DNA from: Anaerolineaceae bacterium UBA3924
GTDB lineage: Bacteria; Chloroflexota; Anaerolineae; Anaerolineales; Anaerolineaceae
Length of the DNA: 26,681 nt
NCBI GenBank assembly: GCA_002385985.1
Contig: DGEO01000027.1
Coordinates: 1-26,681, forward strand
Direction: 5' to 3'
Position numbers and translations under genes: made by a program. Below the pieces are notes generated by a model that saw nothing but the letters and a program-made list of their open reading frames with translations, was not told the DNA's origin and searched no databases. Numbering within the stretch: the first letter of the stretch is position 1; the number at the start of each line of letters is the position of its first letter. This document shows positions 7,347 to 15,301 of this stretch, one piece after another.

Positions 7347-7484
7347 TTCGTCCGGGGTAGAGTCTCGGGAATGGGCCAGGTAAAGAGGAATGGTTTTCAG
7401 CTAATTGTATTCCCCATTCCGGAATCCCGGGCGGGCGGATGATTCCACCTCTGCCGGCGGAAGAAGTATCTCCCCATTCAGGGA

Positions 7485-7516
7485 ATAAAAAAATCCCGCC
7501 CCCCTGGGCGGGATTT
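7485..7516 (-). terminator. Intrinsic terminator of the RRM gene
   Basis: An 11-bp perfect stem (7491-7501 with 7506-7516) and 4-nt loop lie 16 nt after the RRM stop. On the minus strand they are followed by a T-run (A-run 7487-7493 on plus). Confidence 0.9.
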
Positions 7517-7532
7517 CCTGATTGGCGTCGGT

Positions 7533-7844
7533 CTAGTAGCGGTAGTTCGATCCACCGCCGCGGCGGCTGCCGCCGAACGGCCGGCTGGGGCGCTCTTCGC
7601 GGGGACGGGCGGCGTTGACCGTCAGCGGACGGCCGCCCATATCCTTGCCGTTGAACAACTGGATGGCTTTGGCAGCTTCATCCTGGCTGGACATGGTGAT
7701 AAAGCCGAAACCCTTCATTCTACCGGTCTCGCGATCGGTGATCAGGGCGATGTCGCTGACAGTGCCAGCCTCAGAAAACAGGGTGCGAAGTTCGCTTTCG
7801 GTCGTTTCGTAGGGCAGGTTGCCCACATACAGTTTTGCTTCCAC
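7533..7844 (-). CDS. Small RRM RNA-binding protein with Gly/Arg-rich tail
   Basis: Predicted 103 residues. The GTG at 7844 is chosen because AGGAG (7853-7849) lies just upstream and because the product then begins MEAKLYVGNLP, the normal start of this family; the upstream TTG at 7856 would bury that ribosome site. A single RRM has RNP2 (LYVGNL, 5-10) and RNP1 (KGFGFITM, 44-51) with the aromatic RNA-contact residues intact. The C-terminus (about 80-103) is Arg/Gly/Ser rich and ends SNYRY. Such proteins in cyanobacteria and other bacteria bind single-stranded RNA, and many are cold-induced. A strong promoter and a structured leader lie directly upstream, and a terminator directly downstream, so it is monocistronic. 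Confidence 0.93.
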   Translation of the reverse strand: MEAKLYVGNLPYETTESELRTLFSEAGTVSDIALITDRETGRMKGFGFITMSSQDEAAKAIQLFNGKDMGGRPLTVNAARPREERPSRPFGGSRRGGGSNYRY

Positions 7845-7868
7845 AATACTCCTCAACTTTTGAACGGG

Positions 7869-7932
7869 CAGAAGGAGAAAAAAACAACCGCCTTCCTGAA
7901 ACAGGAATGGCGGCTATCGGATCACCCTTCTG
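7869..7932 (-). promoter_or_regulatory. Terminator-like hairpin in the RRM gene leader (putative attenuator)
   Basis: Between the promoter and the start codon, arms 7888-7898 and 7902-7913 form an 11-bp stem with one bulged base and an AAA loop. On the minus strand the stem is followed by TTGTTTTTTTC (7887-7877), the layout of an intrinsic terminator. Flanking it, CAGAAGG (7932-7926, RNA sense) can pair with CCTTCTG (7875-7869), giving an alternative or enclosing stem. This could be a premature-termination control element for the RRM gene. The simpler alternative is that it terminates the upstream hydrolase transcript. Confidence 0.55.
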
Positions 7933-7948
7933 TAAACAAGACTCTAAC

Positions 7949-7976
7949 AGTATAACACGTTTCCCTGGGTTGTAAA
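7949..7976 (-). promoter_or_regulatory. Strong promoter for the RRM gene
   Basis: On the minus strand TTTACA (7976-7971) and TATACT (7954-7949), each 5 of 6 to consensus, are separated by 16 nt. Transcription would start near 7942, leaving a leader of about 100 nt before the GTG. Confidence 0.7.
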
Positions 7977-8005
7977 GGCCCGGGAAAGACCAATTTGGAG
8001 ATTGC

Positions 8006-8839
8006 TCAGGCGTTGATGCCGGCCAGGAACTCATCCACCAGGCGGCAGAACTGCTCCGGGTGGTCCATGTTGGGCAGGTGGGCGGCGTTCTCGATGATCA
8101 CCTTGCTGGCGAAGGGCAGCCGCTCGAGCATGTAATCCGCCGCGGCGTGCATGTAGTCGTTGTCCTGCGCGCCGACCACGATCAGCACCGGGACGCGGAT
8201 CTCCTCCAGCCGTTCCGCCGCGTTGATCTCCGGGTGGCTCTTGCGCTTGCCCAGCTTCTTCGCGGCGTGCTCCATGGCGGTCCTGTTCATTTCCACCACC
8301 AGCCGGCGGGCATCGGGGTTCACCTGACGGGGTCCGCGGCCCGCGCCGTCGAACCAGGCCCGGGTTTCCAGTTCCGCGGCCAGGTCCAGGTCGCCCTCGC
8401 TGAAGGCTTTCTCGGCCGCCTCGTACAGTTCCTCGTCCTCCTCAGCCTCCAGCGCCAGGTTGTTGGGCGCTGACCCGACCAGGATCAGGGCGCGGACCCG
8501 GTAGAGGTTGGTCACGGCGAAATCCAGCGCCAGCCCGCCGCCCATCGAGCAGCCCATCAGGATGACCGGCCGGTTGATCTGCAGGTGCTCCAGCAGCCCG
8601 TTCAGGTCTTCCAGGTCACTGAACTCGCCCTCCACCGGCTCGCTGCGCCCGAAGCGGCGCATGTCGTAGCGGATGGCCTGGTAACGGCGGGCGTAGTAGG
8701 CGAACTCATGGTTCCACATGCGGCTGTCGGCCACGCCGGCGTGGATCATCACAAAGGGCGTGCCCTCACCGGCAGTTTCGTAGTAAATACGGCCGGAGCC
8801 GATGCCGGCGAACCCGCTTTTCACATCCGTCTGAGTCAT
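8006..8839 (-). CDS. Alpha/beta-fold hydrolase
   Basis: Predicted 277 residues, the usual size for this fold. The ATG at 8839 is preferred over the ATG at 8863 because GGGAGGA (8850-8844) sits just before it. The oxyanion region is VMIHAGVADSRMW. The nucleophile elbow is GCSMGG with Ser98, a likely acid is Asp226 (GAQDND), and the catalytic His is His254 (NAAHLPNMDHP). This is the arrangement of small-molecule esterases and lactonases such as 3-oxoadipate enol-lactonase-like proteins. No signal peptide, so cytoplasmic. The substrate cannot be told from sequence, and neighbours give no pathway clue. It follows the flavoprotein gene by about 80 nt on the same strand. Confidence 0.87.
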   Translation of the reverse strand: MTQTDVKSGFAGIGSGRIYYETAGEGTPFVMIHAGVADSRMWNHEFAYYARRYQAIRYDMRRFGRSEPVEGEFSDLEDLNGLLEHLQINRPVILMGCSMGGGLALDFAVTNLYRVRALILVGSAPNNLALEAEEDEELYEAAEKAFSEGDLDLAAELETRAWFDGAGRGPRQVNPDARRLVVEMNRTAMEHAAKKLGKRKSHPEINAAERLEEIRVPVLIVVGAQDNDYMHAAADYMLERLPFASKVIIENAAHLPNMDHPEQFCRLVDEFLAGINA

Positions 8840-8880
8840 CTCGTCCTCCCTGTTCATGACCATCGACAGTGGCTTTATTC

Positions 8881-8900
8881 TGGCACAGAATCCTGTGCCA
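8881..8900. repeat. 8-bp inverted repeat between flavoprotein and hydrolase genes
   Basis: Arms TGGCACAG (8881-8888) and CTGTGCCA (8893-8900) are perfect with a 4-nt loop. There is no T-run on either side, so it could be an operator before the hydrolase or a weak transcript-end hairpin for the flavoprotein. Confidence 0.45.
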
Positions 8901-8920
8901 TGGAGCGAGCAGGGGGACTG

Positions 8921-10138
8921 TCAGACTTTCGCGGCTGCCCGTCCAGCCAGCGCGCCGCTGCTGAAGGCGTACTGCAGGTTGTACCCGCCGCAGGGGCCGA
9001 CCACGTCGAGCGTCTCGCCGGTCAGGAACAGCCCCTCGACCCGCAGCGACTGCAGGGTGCGCGGGTCGACCTCGGTCACCGGCACCCCGCCGGCGGACAC
9101 CTGGCAGTATTCAAATTCCCGGGTCCCTTTGACGGGCAGGCGGGTATCGGTCAAAAGGGCGGTCAGGCGCTTGAGGTCGCCGCCGCCCAGGTCCCTCAGG
9201 GGCAGGTGATCCGGCAGGCGGACCATGCGCAGGTAATGCGCGCTGACTTTGGGCGGGAAAAACGCGCCCAGGAAGACCTTTAGCGGCAGGTCGCTGGATC
9301 TTTTCGCAGAGAGCAGGCGGTCGTATTCTGCCTGCACCCGGGCCAGCAGGTTGAGCGACAGCTCCAGCCCAGGCCCGCCGTGGGCCGAGACCAGGTGGCT
9401 GAGGTCCATCACCGCCGGGCCGTTCAGGCCCCACTCGGTGAAGATCAGGTTGCCCACGGTGGAGCCCAGCCGGCGGGAGCCGTCCCAGAGGGTCACGCCC
9501 GCGTCCAGGCGCACGCCCTGCAGCGCGCGCAGGCTGCCCAGGTTGACCAGCAGCGGGGCCAGGGCCGGGCGGGAGGGCAGCACCGTGTGCCCCAGCTTCT
9601 CCAGGGCGGGGAAAAGTTCGCCGCGCGAGCCGAGCGACGGGTAGGCCGCGCCGCCCGCCGATACGATCACTTGCGTGAAAGAGAGGGTCTGGTCCCCATC
9701 CGGGCGGGAAATGCGCACGTGGAAGCCCGCTTTCCCCGGCCGCAGGGAGGTGACCTTTGCCCCGGTGATCAGGGTCACGCCGGCCCGCTGCATCGCGCTG
9801 GCGAAGGCCTCGACCACCGTGTGAGCGGAGTTGGAGAGGGGGTAGTACCAGCCGTCATCGGTGCAGTGCACCGGCACGCCGATTTCGGCCAGCATGGCCA
9901 GCAGGTCGTCGACGCCGAAGCAGTCGAGCAGAGTGCGCATCCAGCCCGGGTCGGCGCAGGCGTATTTCTCCGCGGCGGCGGCCCGGTTGGTGATGTTGCA
10001 GCGCCCGCTGCCGGTCACCAGCAGCTTGCGCCCGACCTGTTCGTTGCGCTCCAGCAGGGTCACGGGGGCCCCGTTCCAGGCCGCCTGGAGAGCAGCCATC
10101 ATGCCGGAGGCCCCCGCGCCAATCACCGCGATGTCCAT
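8921..10138 (-). CDS. HI0933/BaiN-type NAD(P)/FAD-dependent flavoprotein
   Basis: Predicted 405 residues, normal family length. The N-terminal Rossmann FAD motif is GAGASG (7-12), followed by LLERNEQVGRKLLVTGSGRCNITN (28-51), the diagnostic signature of the HI0933 group. The C-terminus carries the second FAD-contact segment GLFLTGETLDVVGPCGGYNLQYAFSSG. The insert between (about 190-335) is the substrate-side domain seen in this family. These cytoplasmic flavoproteins are widespread and mostly uncharacterised; one member, BaiN, was linked to bile-acid reduction, which should not be assumed here. The ATG at 10138 lacks a normal leader: a TATAAT box lies only 7 nt upstream, suggesting a leaderless message. 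Confidence 0.92.
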   Translation of the reverse strand: MDIAVIGAGASGMMAALQAAWNGAPVTLLERNEQVGRKLLVTGSGRCNITNRAAAAEKYACADPGWMRTLLDCFGVDDLLAMLAEIGVPVHCTDDGWYYPLSNSAHTVVEAFASAMQRAGVTLITGAKVTSLRPGKAGFHVRISRPDGDQTLSFTQVIVSAGGAAYPSLGSRGELFPALEKLGHTVLPSRPALAPLLVNLGSLRALQGVRLDAGVTLWDGSRRLGSTVGNLIFTEWGLNGPAVMDLSHLVSAHGGPGLELSLNLLARVQAEYDRLLSAKRSSDLPLKVFLGAFFPPKVSAHYLRMVRLPDHLPLRDLGGGDLKRLTALLTDTRLPVKGTREFEYCQVSAGGVPVTEVDPRTLQSLRVEGLFLTGETLDVVGPCGGYNLQYAFSSGALAGRAAAKV

Positions 10139-10145
10139 GCCCCCG

Positions 10146-10151
10146 ATTATA
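10146..10151 (-). promoter_or_regulatory. TATAAT box 7 nt upstream of the flavoprotein ATG
   Basis: A perfect -10 hexamer on the minus strand ends 7 nt before the start codon, so transcription would begin at or next to the A of ATG. No clear -35 is visible. The intervening GGGGG could otherwise act as a weak ribosome site. Confidence 0.5.
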
Positions 10152-10203
10152 CCGGATGATCCGGGACGAGCCTGGCGGAAAATGAGGGGCCGGTACCGGT
10201 GGG

Positions 10204-11592
10204 TCAGGCCAGGCGCTCGCGGATGCGGGCGGCCATGGCCCGCGCCCGCTCCTCGGCCAGGCCGGTGTAGCCTTCCACGGCGAACAGCCCGCGCATCTCA
10301 TCCGGGCTGAGCCAGCGGGTGACGCGCTCATCCGCCAGGGTCAGGTCAACCAGCGGGTTGGCCTCGCCGCGTCCCAGGGCTTCCCAGGCCTGCATGCTCA
10401 GCTGGCGCAGCACTTCGTGCATCTCCTGCCGGTCTGCGCCCTGCCGGGCGGCGGCCATGAGCACCCGTTCCACCGCCGCAAAGGGGCCGAAGCGCTCCAG
10501 ATTCTGCCGGGCGCGGGCCGGGTTCACGCGCAGGCCGTTGATCACCCGCTGCAGGGCGAGCAGGATCTCGTCCACCGCCAGGAAGGTCTCGGGCAGCAGG
10601 CTGCGCCGGTTGGCGCTGTCGTCCAGAGTGCGCTCCAGCAGGGAGTGGGCGTAGTTGTGCCAGGCGGTCAGGGGAGCGGCGCTTACCGCCCGGGCCAGGG
10701 AATCGATCTTCTCCGCCTGGATGGGGTTGCGCTTGAAGGGCATGGCCGAAGAGCCGACCTGCTCGGCGCTGAACGGTTCACCCAGCTCGCCGATCACTTC
10801 GGACTGCAGCAGGCGCAGGTCGAAGGCGAACTTGTAAGCCGTTCCGGCCAGCCCGGCCAGCGCGCTGAGCAGGGTGTAGTCCTGCCGGCGCGAATAGGTC
10901 TGGGTGGCAACCGGGTAGAAGGGCAGTTCGAGTGCCTGGCTGATGCGCTCTTCCAGCCGGGCCTGTCCCTCCGTCCCGAAGAGCATGGTGTAGGAAGCGG
11001 CGCTGCCCACCGCGCCTTTGAAGCCCTTGCCTTTCAGCTCCTGCCTGGCACGCAGCAGGGTCTCATAATCCTCCAGCAGGTCCTGTGCAAAGCTGGCCAG
11101 GCGGTAGCCCAGGGTGGTCGGCTCGGCTGGCTGCAGGTGGGTGAAGGCCATCACCGGCATCCCGGCGAACTCCTCCACTTTACCGGCCAGCGCGAGCAGC
11201 AGCGCCTGCAGGCGGGGAAGCAGCAGGTCCAGCGACTGGCGGACCTGCAGGACTTCCGCGTTGTCCTTGATGTCCATCGAAGTGGCGCCCAGGTGCAGGA
11301 TGCCGCCGCCAACCGGGCACTGCGCGGCGTAGACCTTCAGCTCGGCCATCAGGTCGTGCTGGATGCGGGCTTCCACCTCCAGCGCGCGGGGCAGATCGAT
11401 CTCGTCCCGGTGGGCGATCAGGTCGTCCACCTGCTCGCAGGTGACCAGCCCGAACTCCGTCTGCGCCTCGGCCAGTGCCACCCAGAGCCTGCGCCACAGG
11501 CGGCGGCGGTTCTCTTCGCTCCAGATGCGGCGCATTTCGGGCGAGCCGTAGCGCCAGGAAAAGGGGCTTTGGTAGCTCTCCCCGGCTTTCAT
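10204..11592 (-). CDS. purB: Adenylosuccinate lyase
   Basis: Predicted 462 residues. It cleaves adenylosuccinate to AMP and fumarate, and SAICAR to AICAR, in cytoplasmic purine synthesis. The fumarase/aspartase superfamily signature is complete: HLGATSMDIKDNA (catalytic-site His100), THLQPAEPTT (His152) and the flexible loop GSSAMPFKRNP (280-290) that holds the catalytic Ser. The N-terminal YGSPEMRRIWSEENR is typical of PurB and separates it from argininosuccinate lyase and fumarase. The start (ATG 11592) lies 4 nt beyond the purA stop, so the two are translated as one unit. PurB catalyses the step after PurA in AMP formation, fitting the gene order hpt-purA-purB. Confidence 0.96.
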   Translation of the reverse strand: MKAGESYQSPFSWRYGSPEMRRIWSEENRRRLWRRLWVALAEAQTEFGLVTCEQVDDLIAHRDEIDLPRALEVEARIQHDLMAELKVYAAQCPVGGGILHLGATSMDIKDNAEVLQVRQSLDLLLPRLQALLLALAGKVEEFAGMPVMAFTHLQPAEPTTLGYRLASFAQDLLEDYETLLRARQELKGKGFKGAVGSAASYTMLFGTEGQARLEERISQALELPFYPVATQTYSRRQDYTLLSALAGLAGTAYKFAFDLRLLQSEVIGELGEPFSAEQVGSSAMPFKRNPIQAEKIDSLARAVSAAPLTAWHNYAHSLLERTLDDSANRRSLLPETFLAVDEILLALQRVINGLRVNPARARQNLERFGPFAAVERVLMAAARQGADRQEMHEVLRQLSMQAWEALGRGEANPLVDLTLADERVTRWLSPDEMRGLFAVEGYTGLAEERARAMAARIRERLA

Positions 11593-11596
11593 GCCG

Positions 11597-12895
11597 CTAG
11601 CTCCGCTCGATCAGCGCCGACCGCTCGGGGCCGACGGAGATGTACTTAACCGGCACACCGGCCTGCTCCTCGATAAAGCGGACGTAGTCCTGCGCGGCGG
11701 CAGGCAGCTCATCCCACGAGCGGCAGGCGCGCAGGTCTTCCTGCCAGCCGGGCAGGGTCTGGTAGACTGGTTCGCACTGCGCCAGCAGGCGGGAGTCGCC
11801 GGAAAAGTCCAGGGAGGACAGGGTCTGGCTGGCCCGGCGGTAGGCCGCGCACACCGGGATTTCATTCAGGCCGGAGAGCACGTCCAGCTTGGTGAGGAAC
11901 AGCTCTGTCAGGCCGTTAATTTCGCGGGCGTACCTGAGCAGCACCAGGTCCAGCCAGCCCACGCGGCGCGGCCGGCCGGTGGTGGTGCCGTATTCGTCCC
12001 AGGTGTTGGCCCCGGTGCCGCGCAGGAAAAGGGCCATTTCCCCGTCCAGCTCGGTGGGGAAAGGTCCGGCGCCGACCCGGGTCTGGAAGGCCTTGACCAC
12101 GCCAACCACCCGGCGGACGGGCTGCACGCCCAGCCCCAGCCCGCTGAACACACCGGCCGAGGTGGTGGTGGAAGAGGTGACGAACGGATAGGTGCCCTGT
12201 TCCACGTCGAGCAGGGTGCCCTGTGCGCCTTCGGCCAGCACCGTCTGCCCGGCGTCCAGCGCCGCCTGCACCCGCGGGCCGCTGCGGCGGAGGAACGGGC
12301 GCATCAGCGCGGCGTAAGCCATGAACTCTTCGATCATGGCGTCCACGTCCAGGCCGGGCTGTTGATACAGTCCGGTGATCAGCCGGTTGGCTTCTTCAAA
12401 ATGCTCTCTCACACGCCCGGCGAAGTGATCCGGGTCCAGCGCTTCGCCTGCGCGCAGGCCGCGGCGGGCGGCTTTGTCCACATAGGCCGGGCCGATGCCG
12501 CGGCCGGTGGTGCCGATCTGGCCCTTTCCTTTGGCGGCCTCCTGGGCGCGGTCGAGCAGGCGGTGCGCCGGGGTGATCAGCTGCACCGCGTCAGAGATCC
12601 ACAGCCGGTCGGGGTTGATCTCTACCCCGGCGGCGCGCAGCATCTCCATCTCCTCGGACAGCGTCTGCGGGTTGAGCACCATGCCGCTGCCCAGCACCGC
12701 AGTGGTGTGAGGGTGAATGATGCCGGAGGGAATCAGGTGCAGTTTGTAGGTCTGCCTGCCCACGATCACGGTGTGCCCGGCGTTGTCGCCGCCGTTGTAG
12801 CGGGCCACCAGGTGCGAGTCCCGCGACAGAAGGTCCACCACCCGGCCTTTGCCTTCATCACCCCACTGGGTGCCGATGACAATATCCAGCGGCAT
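11597..12895 (-). CDS. purA: Adenylosuccinate synthetase
   Basis: Predicted 432 residues, full length for the family. It joins IMP and aspartate using GTP to make adenylosuccinate. The P-loop region GTQWGDEGKG (8-17) includes the catalytic Asp13, and His41 in NGGDNAGHT is the second catalytic residue. IGTTGRGIGPAYVDKAARRG binds IMP, and the GTP/aspartate-loop region TTTGRPRRVGWLD is present. The ATG at 12895 lies 2 nt after the hpt stop, and GAGGA sits inside the end of hpt, so translation is coupled. All key residues are intact. Confidence 0.97.
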   Translation of the reverse strand: MPLDIVIGTQWGDEGKGRVVDLLSRDSHLVARYNGGDNAGHTVIVGRQTYKLHLIPSGIIHPHTTAVLGSGMVLNPQTLSEEMEMLRAAGVEINPDRLWISDAVQLITPAHRLLDRAQEAAKGKGQIGTTGRGIGPAYVDKAARRGLRAGEALDPDHFAGRVREHFEEANRLITGLYQQPGLDVDAMIEEFMAYAALMRPFLRRSGPRVQAALDAGQTVLAEGAQGTLLDVEQGTYPFVTSSTTTSAGVFSGLGLGVQPVRRVVGVVKAFQTRVGAGPFPTELDGEMALFLRGTGANTWDEYGTTTGRPRRVGWLDLVLLRYAREINGLTELFLTKLDVLSGLNEIPVCAAYRRASQTLSSLDFSGDSRLLAQCEPVYQTLPGWQEDLRACRSWDELPAAAQDYVRFIEEQAGVPVKYISVGPERSALIERS

Positions 12896-12897
12896 GG

Positions 12898-13458
12898 CTA
12901 ATCCTCGCCTTTCTTCAAGTCAATGGACGCAATGTAGGGCAGGTTGCGCCCCTTCTCATCATAATCTAAACCATAGCCGACCACAAAGTAATCCGGGATG
13001 GAGAAGCCCAGGTAGTCGATGGGAATGTCGACCTTGTGGCGCTCGGGTTTGTCCAGCAGGGCGCAGATCTTCAGGCTGCGCGGCTCGCGGTCGAGCAGCA
13101 GCTTGCGGATGGTGCGCAGGGTGAAGCCCGAATCGACGATGTCATCGATCAGGATCACGTCCCAGCCGCGGATGTTGGTTTTGTGGTCTGAATCGATGCG
13201 CACAAAGCCGCTGGACTGGGATTTGCTGTAAGAAGAAACCGACATGAAGTCCATGGTGATGGGCCTGCGGATCTCCCGCATCAGGTCGGTGAGAAAGACC
13301 ACGCTACCGCGCAGCAGCCCCAACAGCAGCAGGCGGTCGGAGTCCTGGAAATCCCGGGTGATTTGCTCGCCCAGCGCCTGGACGCGGGTGCGAATGTCGG
13401 TTTCCGGGATGATGACGCGGTCAATAAAGCTGTATGGGAATTCTCGAACAGCGCCCAT
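12898..13458 (-). CDS. hpt: Hypoxanthine phosphoribosyltransferase
   Basis: Predicted 186 residues. It converts hypoxanthine (and probably guanine) plus PRPP to IMP (GMP). The PRPP-binding motif VILIDDIVDSGFT (101-113) and the loop LLRGSVVFLTDLMR (about 48-61) are typical. The flexible catalytic loop is MSVSSYSKSQSSG, and the C-terminal DYFVVGYGLDYDEKGRNLPYI is diagnostic of the HPRT group rather than xanthine or adenine PRTs. It is first in a tight operon with purA and purB, so salvaged IMP can be passed straight to AMP. The ATG at 13458 has only a distant GGAGG; a TATAAT box lies about 50 nt upstream. Confidence 0.95.
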   Translation of the reverse strand: MGAVREFPYSFIDRVIIPETDIRTRVQALGEQITRDFQDSDRLLLLGLLRGSVVFLTDLMREIRRPITMDFMSVSSYSKSQSSGFVRIDSDHKTNIRGWDVILIDDIVDSGFTLRTIRKLLLDREPRSLKICALLDKPERHKVDIPIDYLGFSIPDYFVVGYGLDYDEKGRNLPYIASIDLKKGED

Positions 13459-13509
13459 AAGGCTTCGAAGTCCTCCAAGATCAAATGCAAATAGTCGGTG
13501 AACCAGCAG

Positions 13510-13515
13510 ATTATA
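13510..13515 (-). promoter_or_regulatory. Candidate -10 box for hpt-purA-purB
   Basis: A perfect TATAAT on the minus strand, with the start codon about 52 nt downstream. No convincing -35 is seen at 16-18 nt. Confidence 0.35.
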
Positions 13516-13552
13516 ACAGGGTTGGCGCGTGCTGACCGGAAAAGTTGTCCGG

Positions 13553-15106
13553 TCAAATTTCGGCCGGGGCTTGCCTCCTGGCTCGTTTGTTCACGTACAT
13601 TGCCCGGTCGGCCATGTTGATTAACTCCTCCAGCGGGATGGGCCGGTCCAGCGAGGTGCGCGCCACCCCGCAGCTGATTGTCAGGGGGTATTCACGCCTG
13701 GAGCGGGCGTTGAAGTCCGCGAACTGCTCGTCGAAGCGGTCTATCAGCTGCTGCGCCCCGTCCTCGCGGGATTCCATCATCAGGACGATGAACTCGTCGC
13801 CGCCGAAGCGGGCCAGCACGTCTGATGCGCGGCAGGTGGAGCGCAGCAGCCGGGCGGCATCGGCCAGCGCCCGGTCGCCTTCCGTGTGACCGTAGTTGTC
13901 GTTGATCGTTTTCAACCCGTCCAGGTCGATGAAGATCACCGCTGCCTGCAGGCTCATGCGGTCTGCCATCTGCAGCGCCTGACCGGCGAGCACGTTGAAC
14001 CCGCGGCGGTTGTGCAGGCCGGTCAGCTCATCCACCAGCGTAAGTTCGCGCAGCCGGGCTTCCATCCGCTTGAGGTCGGTGATGTCGTGCATCACAATCA
14101 GCAGGCCAATGACGCCGTTGTTCCGGTCCTTCAGCGGGGTGAGGCTGAGATCGTAGAAATGGGCTGCGCCGTCCGGCCCGCGCTGGATATCGCGCTTCAG
14201 GGGAAGCGGTTCCTCCGGCGCCTGGCAGGCTTCGGCGAGCTCTGTCCAACTGCTGAAGGCCTCGTCTGCCTGGCTGCCGATGGGCGGCTGCGGCCAGCCC
14301 ATCATCCGGCAGGCTTCCGGATTGGCGTCCACCAGGCGGGCGCGGTCGTCGAGCACAAAGACGCTGTCGCCCAGCCGCTCGATCAGCGCATCCCGGGCGA
14401 CAGGGGCCAGGTCAAGCAGGCGGTAGTGGAAGGCGGCCCGCCCGATGATAATACCCCAGACAGGAAACACCAGCGCGTTCCAGTCCAGATACTTCAGGCC
14501 GGGGAAGAGCTGGATGCCGGCCATGTACAGCAGGAATACGATTACCGGCGGCAGGGCGCTGGCGATGATCAGATTGGCCTGATTGCGGTACAGCGTGAGG
14601 GCGTTTGCCCGCCACTTCCACAACAGGATGATCCCCAGGCTGACCGGCAGCAGATGATACAGCGCCAGCGGATAAATCTGCCCGCGGGTAAAGCCCAGCA
14701 TGGGCACCGGGCCAGAGGTATCGACCCAGACATCCTGGTACACCAGGTGCAGGCGGTCATCCAGAAGCTTGATCACCGTCAGCACGGCCGGGACCAGGAA
14801 CAGCAGCAGGACATTCCGCCGGGTCAGATAGCGATCCCATCCGGTGTACTGCACTGCGAAGAGCAGGAACAGGGTCGGGTAGGTGGCGATTCCGAAGAAC
14901 GCAGCCTTGTTCCAGAACAGCATGAGCGGAAGGCTGGTGCTGGCCAGCTCGAGGCTGTATCCCATCACATAGACAGCGATGGAAATCATAAATATGGAGA
15001 ACAATCGCGATTCCCGAGGCGCGCGGTGCCCCCAGGTGTAAATGGCGAAAACAGTGACGCAGGCGCCGAGCAGGAATCCCGTGAGCGATAGGAGGTTGGG
15101 CTGCAT
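13553..15106 (-). CDS. 7TM-PAS-GGDEF diguanylate cyclase
   Basis: Predicted 517 residues. The first ~225 residues hold seven hydrophobic helices of the 7TM histidine-kinase N-terminal sensor type. A PAS domain follows (about 235-350: DALIERLGDSVFVLDDRARLVDANPEACRMMGW, then a DLSLTPLKDRNNGVIGLLIVMHDITDLKRMEARL hinge). The C-terminus is a GGDEF domain with LTLVDELTGLHNRRGF, the metal-binding FIDLDGLKTIND and an intact GGDEF at 435-439. RASD at 426-429 is the RxxD product-inhibition site, correctly placed. It should synthesise cyclic di-GMP at the membrane in response to an unknown signal, with feedback control. No EAL or PilZ partner is in the window. No clear ribosome site precedes ATG 15106. 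Confidence 0.93.
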   Translation of the reverse strand: MQPNLLSLTGFLLGACVTVFAIYTWGHRAPRESRLFSIFMISIAVYVMGYSLELASTSLPLMLFWNKAAFFGIATYPTLFLLFAVQYTGWDRYLTRRNVLLLFLVPAVLTVIKLLDDRLHLVYQDVWVDTSGPVPMLGFTRGQIYPLALYHLLPVSLGIILLWKWRANALTLYRNQANLIIASALPPVIVFLLYMAGIQLFPGLKYLDWNALVFPVWGIIIGRAAFHYRLLDLAPVARDALIERLGDSVFVLDDRARLVDANPEACRMMGWPQPPIGSQADEAFSSWTELAEACQAPEEPLPLKRDIQRGPDGAAHFYDLSLTPLKDRNNGVIGLLIVMHDITDLKRMEARLRELTLVDELTGLHNRRGFNVLAGQALQMADRMSLQAAVIFIDLDGLKTINDNYGHTEGDRALADAARLLRSTCRASDVLARFGGDEFIVLMMESREDGAQQLIDRFDEQFADFNARSRREYPLTISCGVARTSLDRPIPLEELINMADRAMYVNKRARRQAPAEI

Positions 15107-15137
15107 CTTATCCAGCTCGCTGGTGTATTTCCAGATG

Positions 15138-15171
15138 AAAAAACTATCCGCCAGCCAGATTTAGGCTGGCG
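15138..15171 (-). terminator. Likely terminator downstream of the VOC gene
   Basis: An 8-bp stem (15149-15156 with 15164-15171), extendable past one bulge, is followed on the minus strand by ATAGTTTTTT. It lies 130 nt after the VOC stop and just before the GGDEF gene. The intervening 15172-15264 holds no gene that I can support. Confidence 0.6.
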
Positions 15172-15264
15172 GGATTGGAAGGTAATCGGAACTGCCTTCG
15201 TCTGGCAGGACCTGGCAATCCCACTAAGTTTACCAAGTCTGCCAAGGATTTCACCCGGCGGAGA

Positions 15265-15292
15265 GGTGAGCTTGCAGAAATGCAAACTCACC
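15265..15292. repeat. 11-bp imperfect inverted repeat next to the VOC stop
   Basis: Arms 15265-15275 and 15282-15292 pair with a single mismatch (a G-T pair on one strand) around a 6-nt loop. There is no T-run, so the function is unclear; it may be an mRNA 3'-end stabiliser. Confidence 0.4.
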
Positions 15293-15301
15293 GCCGGCGG
15301 A

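Noticed and set aside
11591..12901. A 436-codon plus-strand frame opposite purA
   Set aside because: It exactly shadows purA, whose catalytic residues are all identified; the antisense product has no motif.
13534..13554. Hairpin overlapping the stop codon of the GGDEF gene as a terminator
   Set aside because: A 7-bp stem exists, but on the minus strand it is followed by a GC-rich sequence without a T-run.
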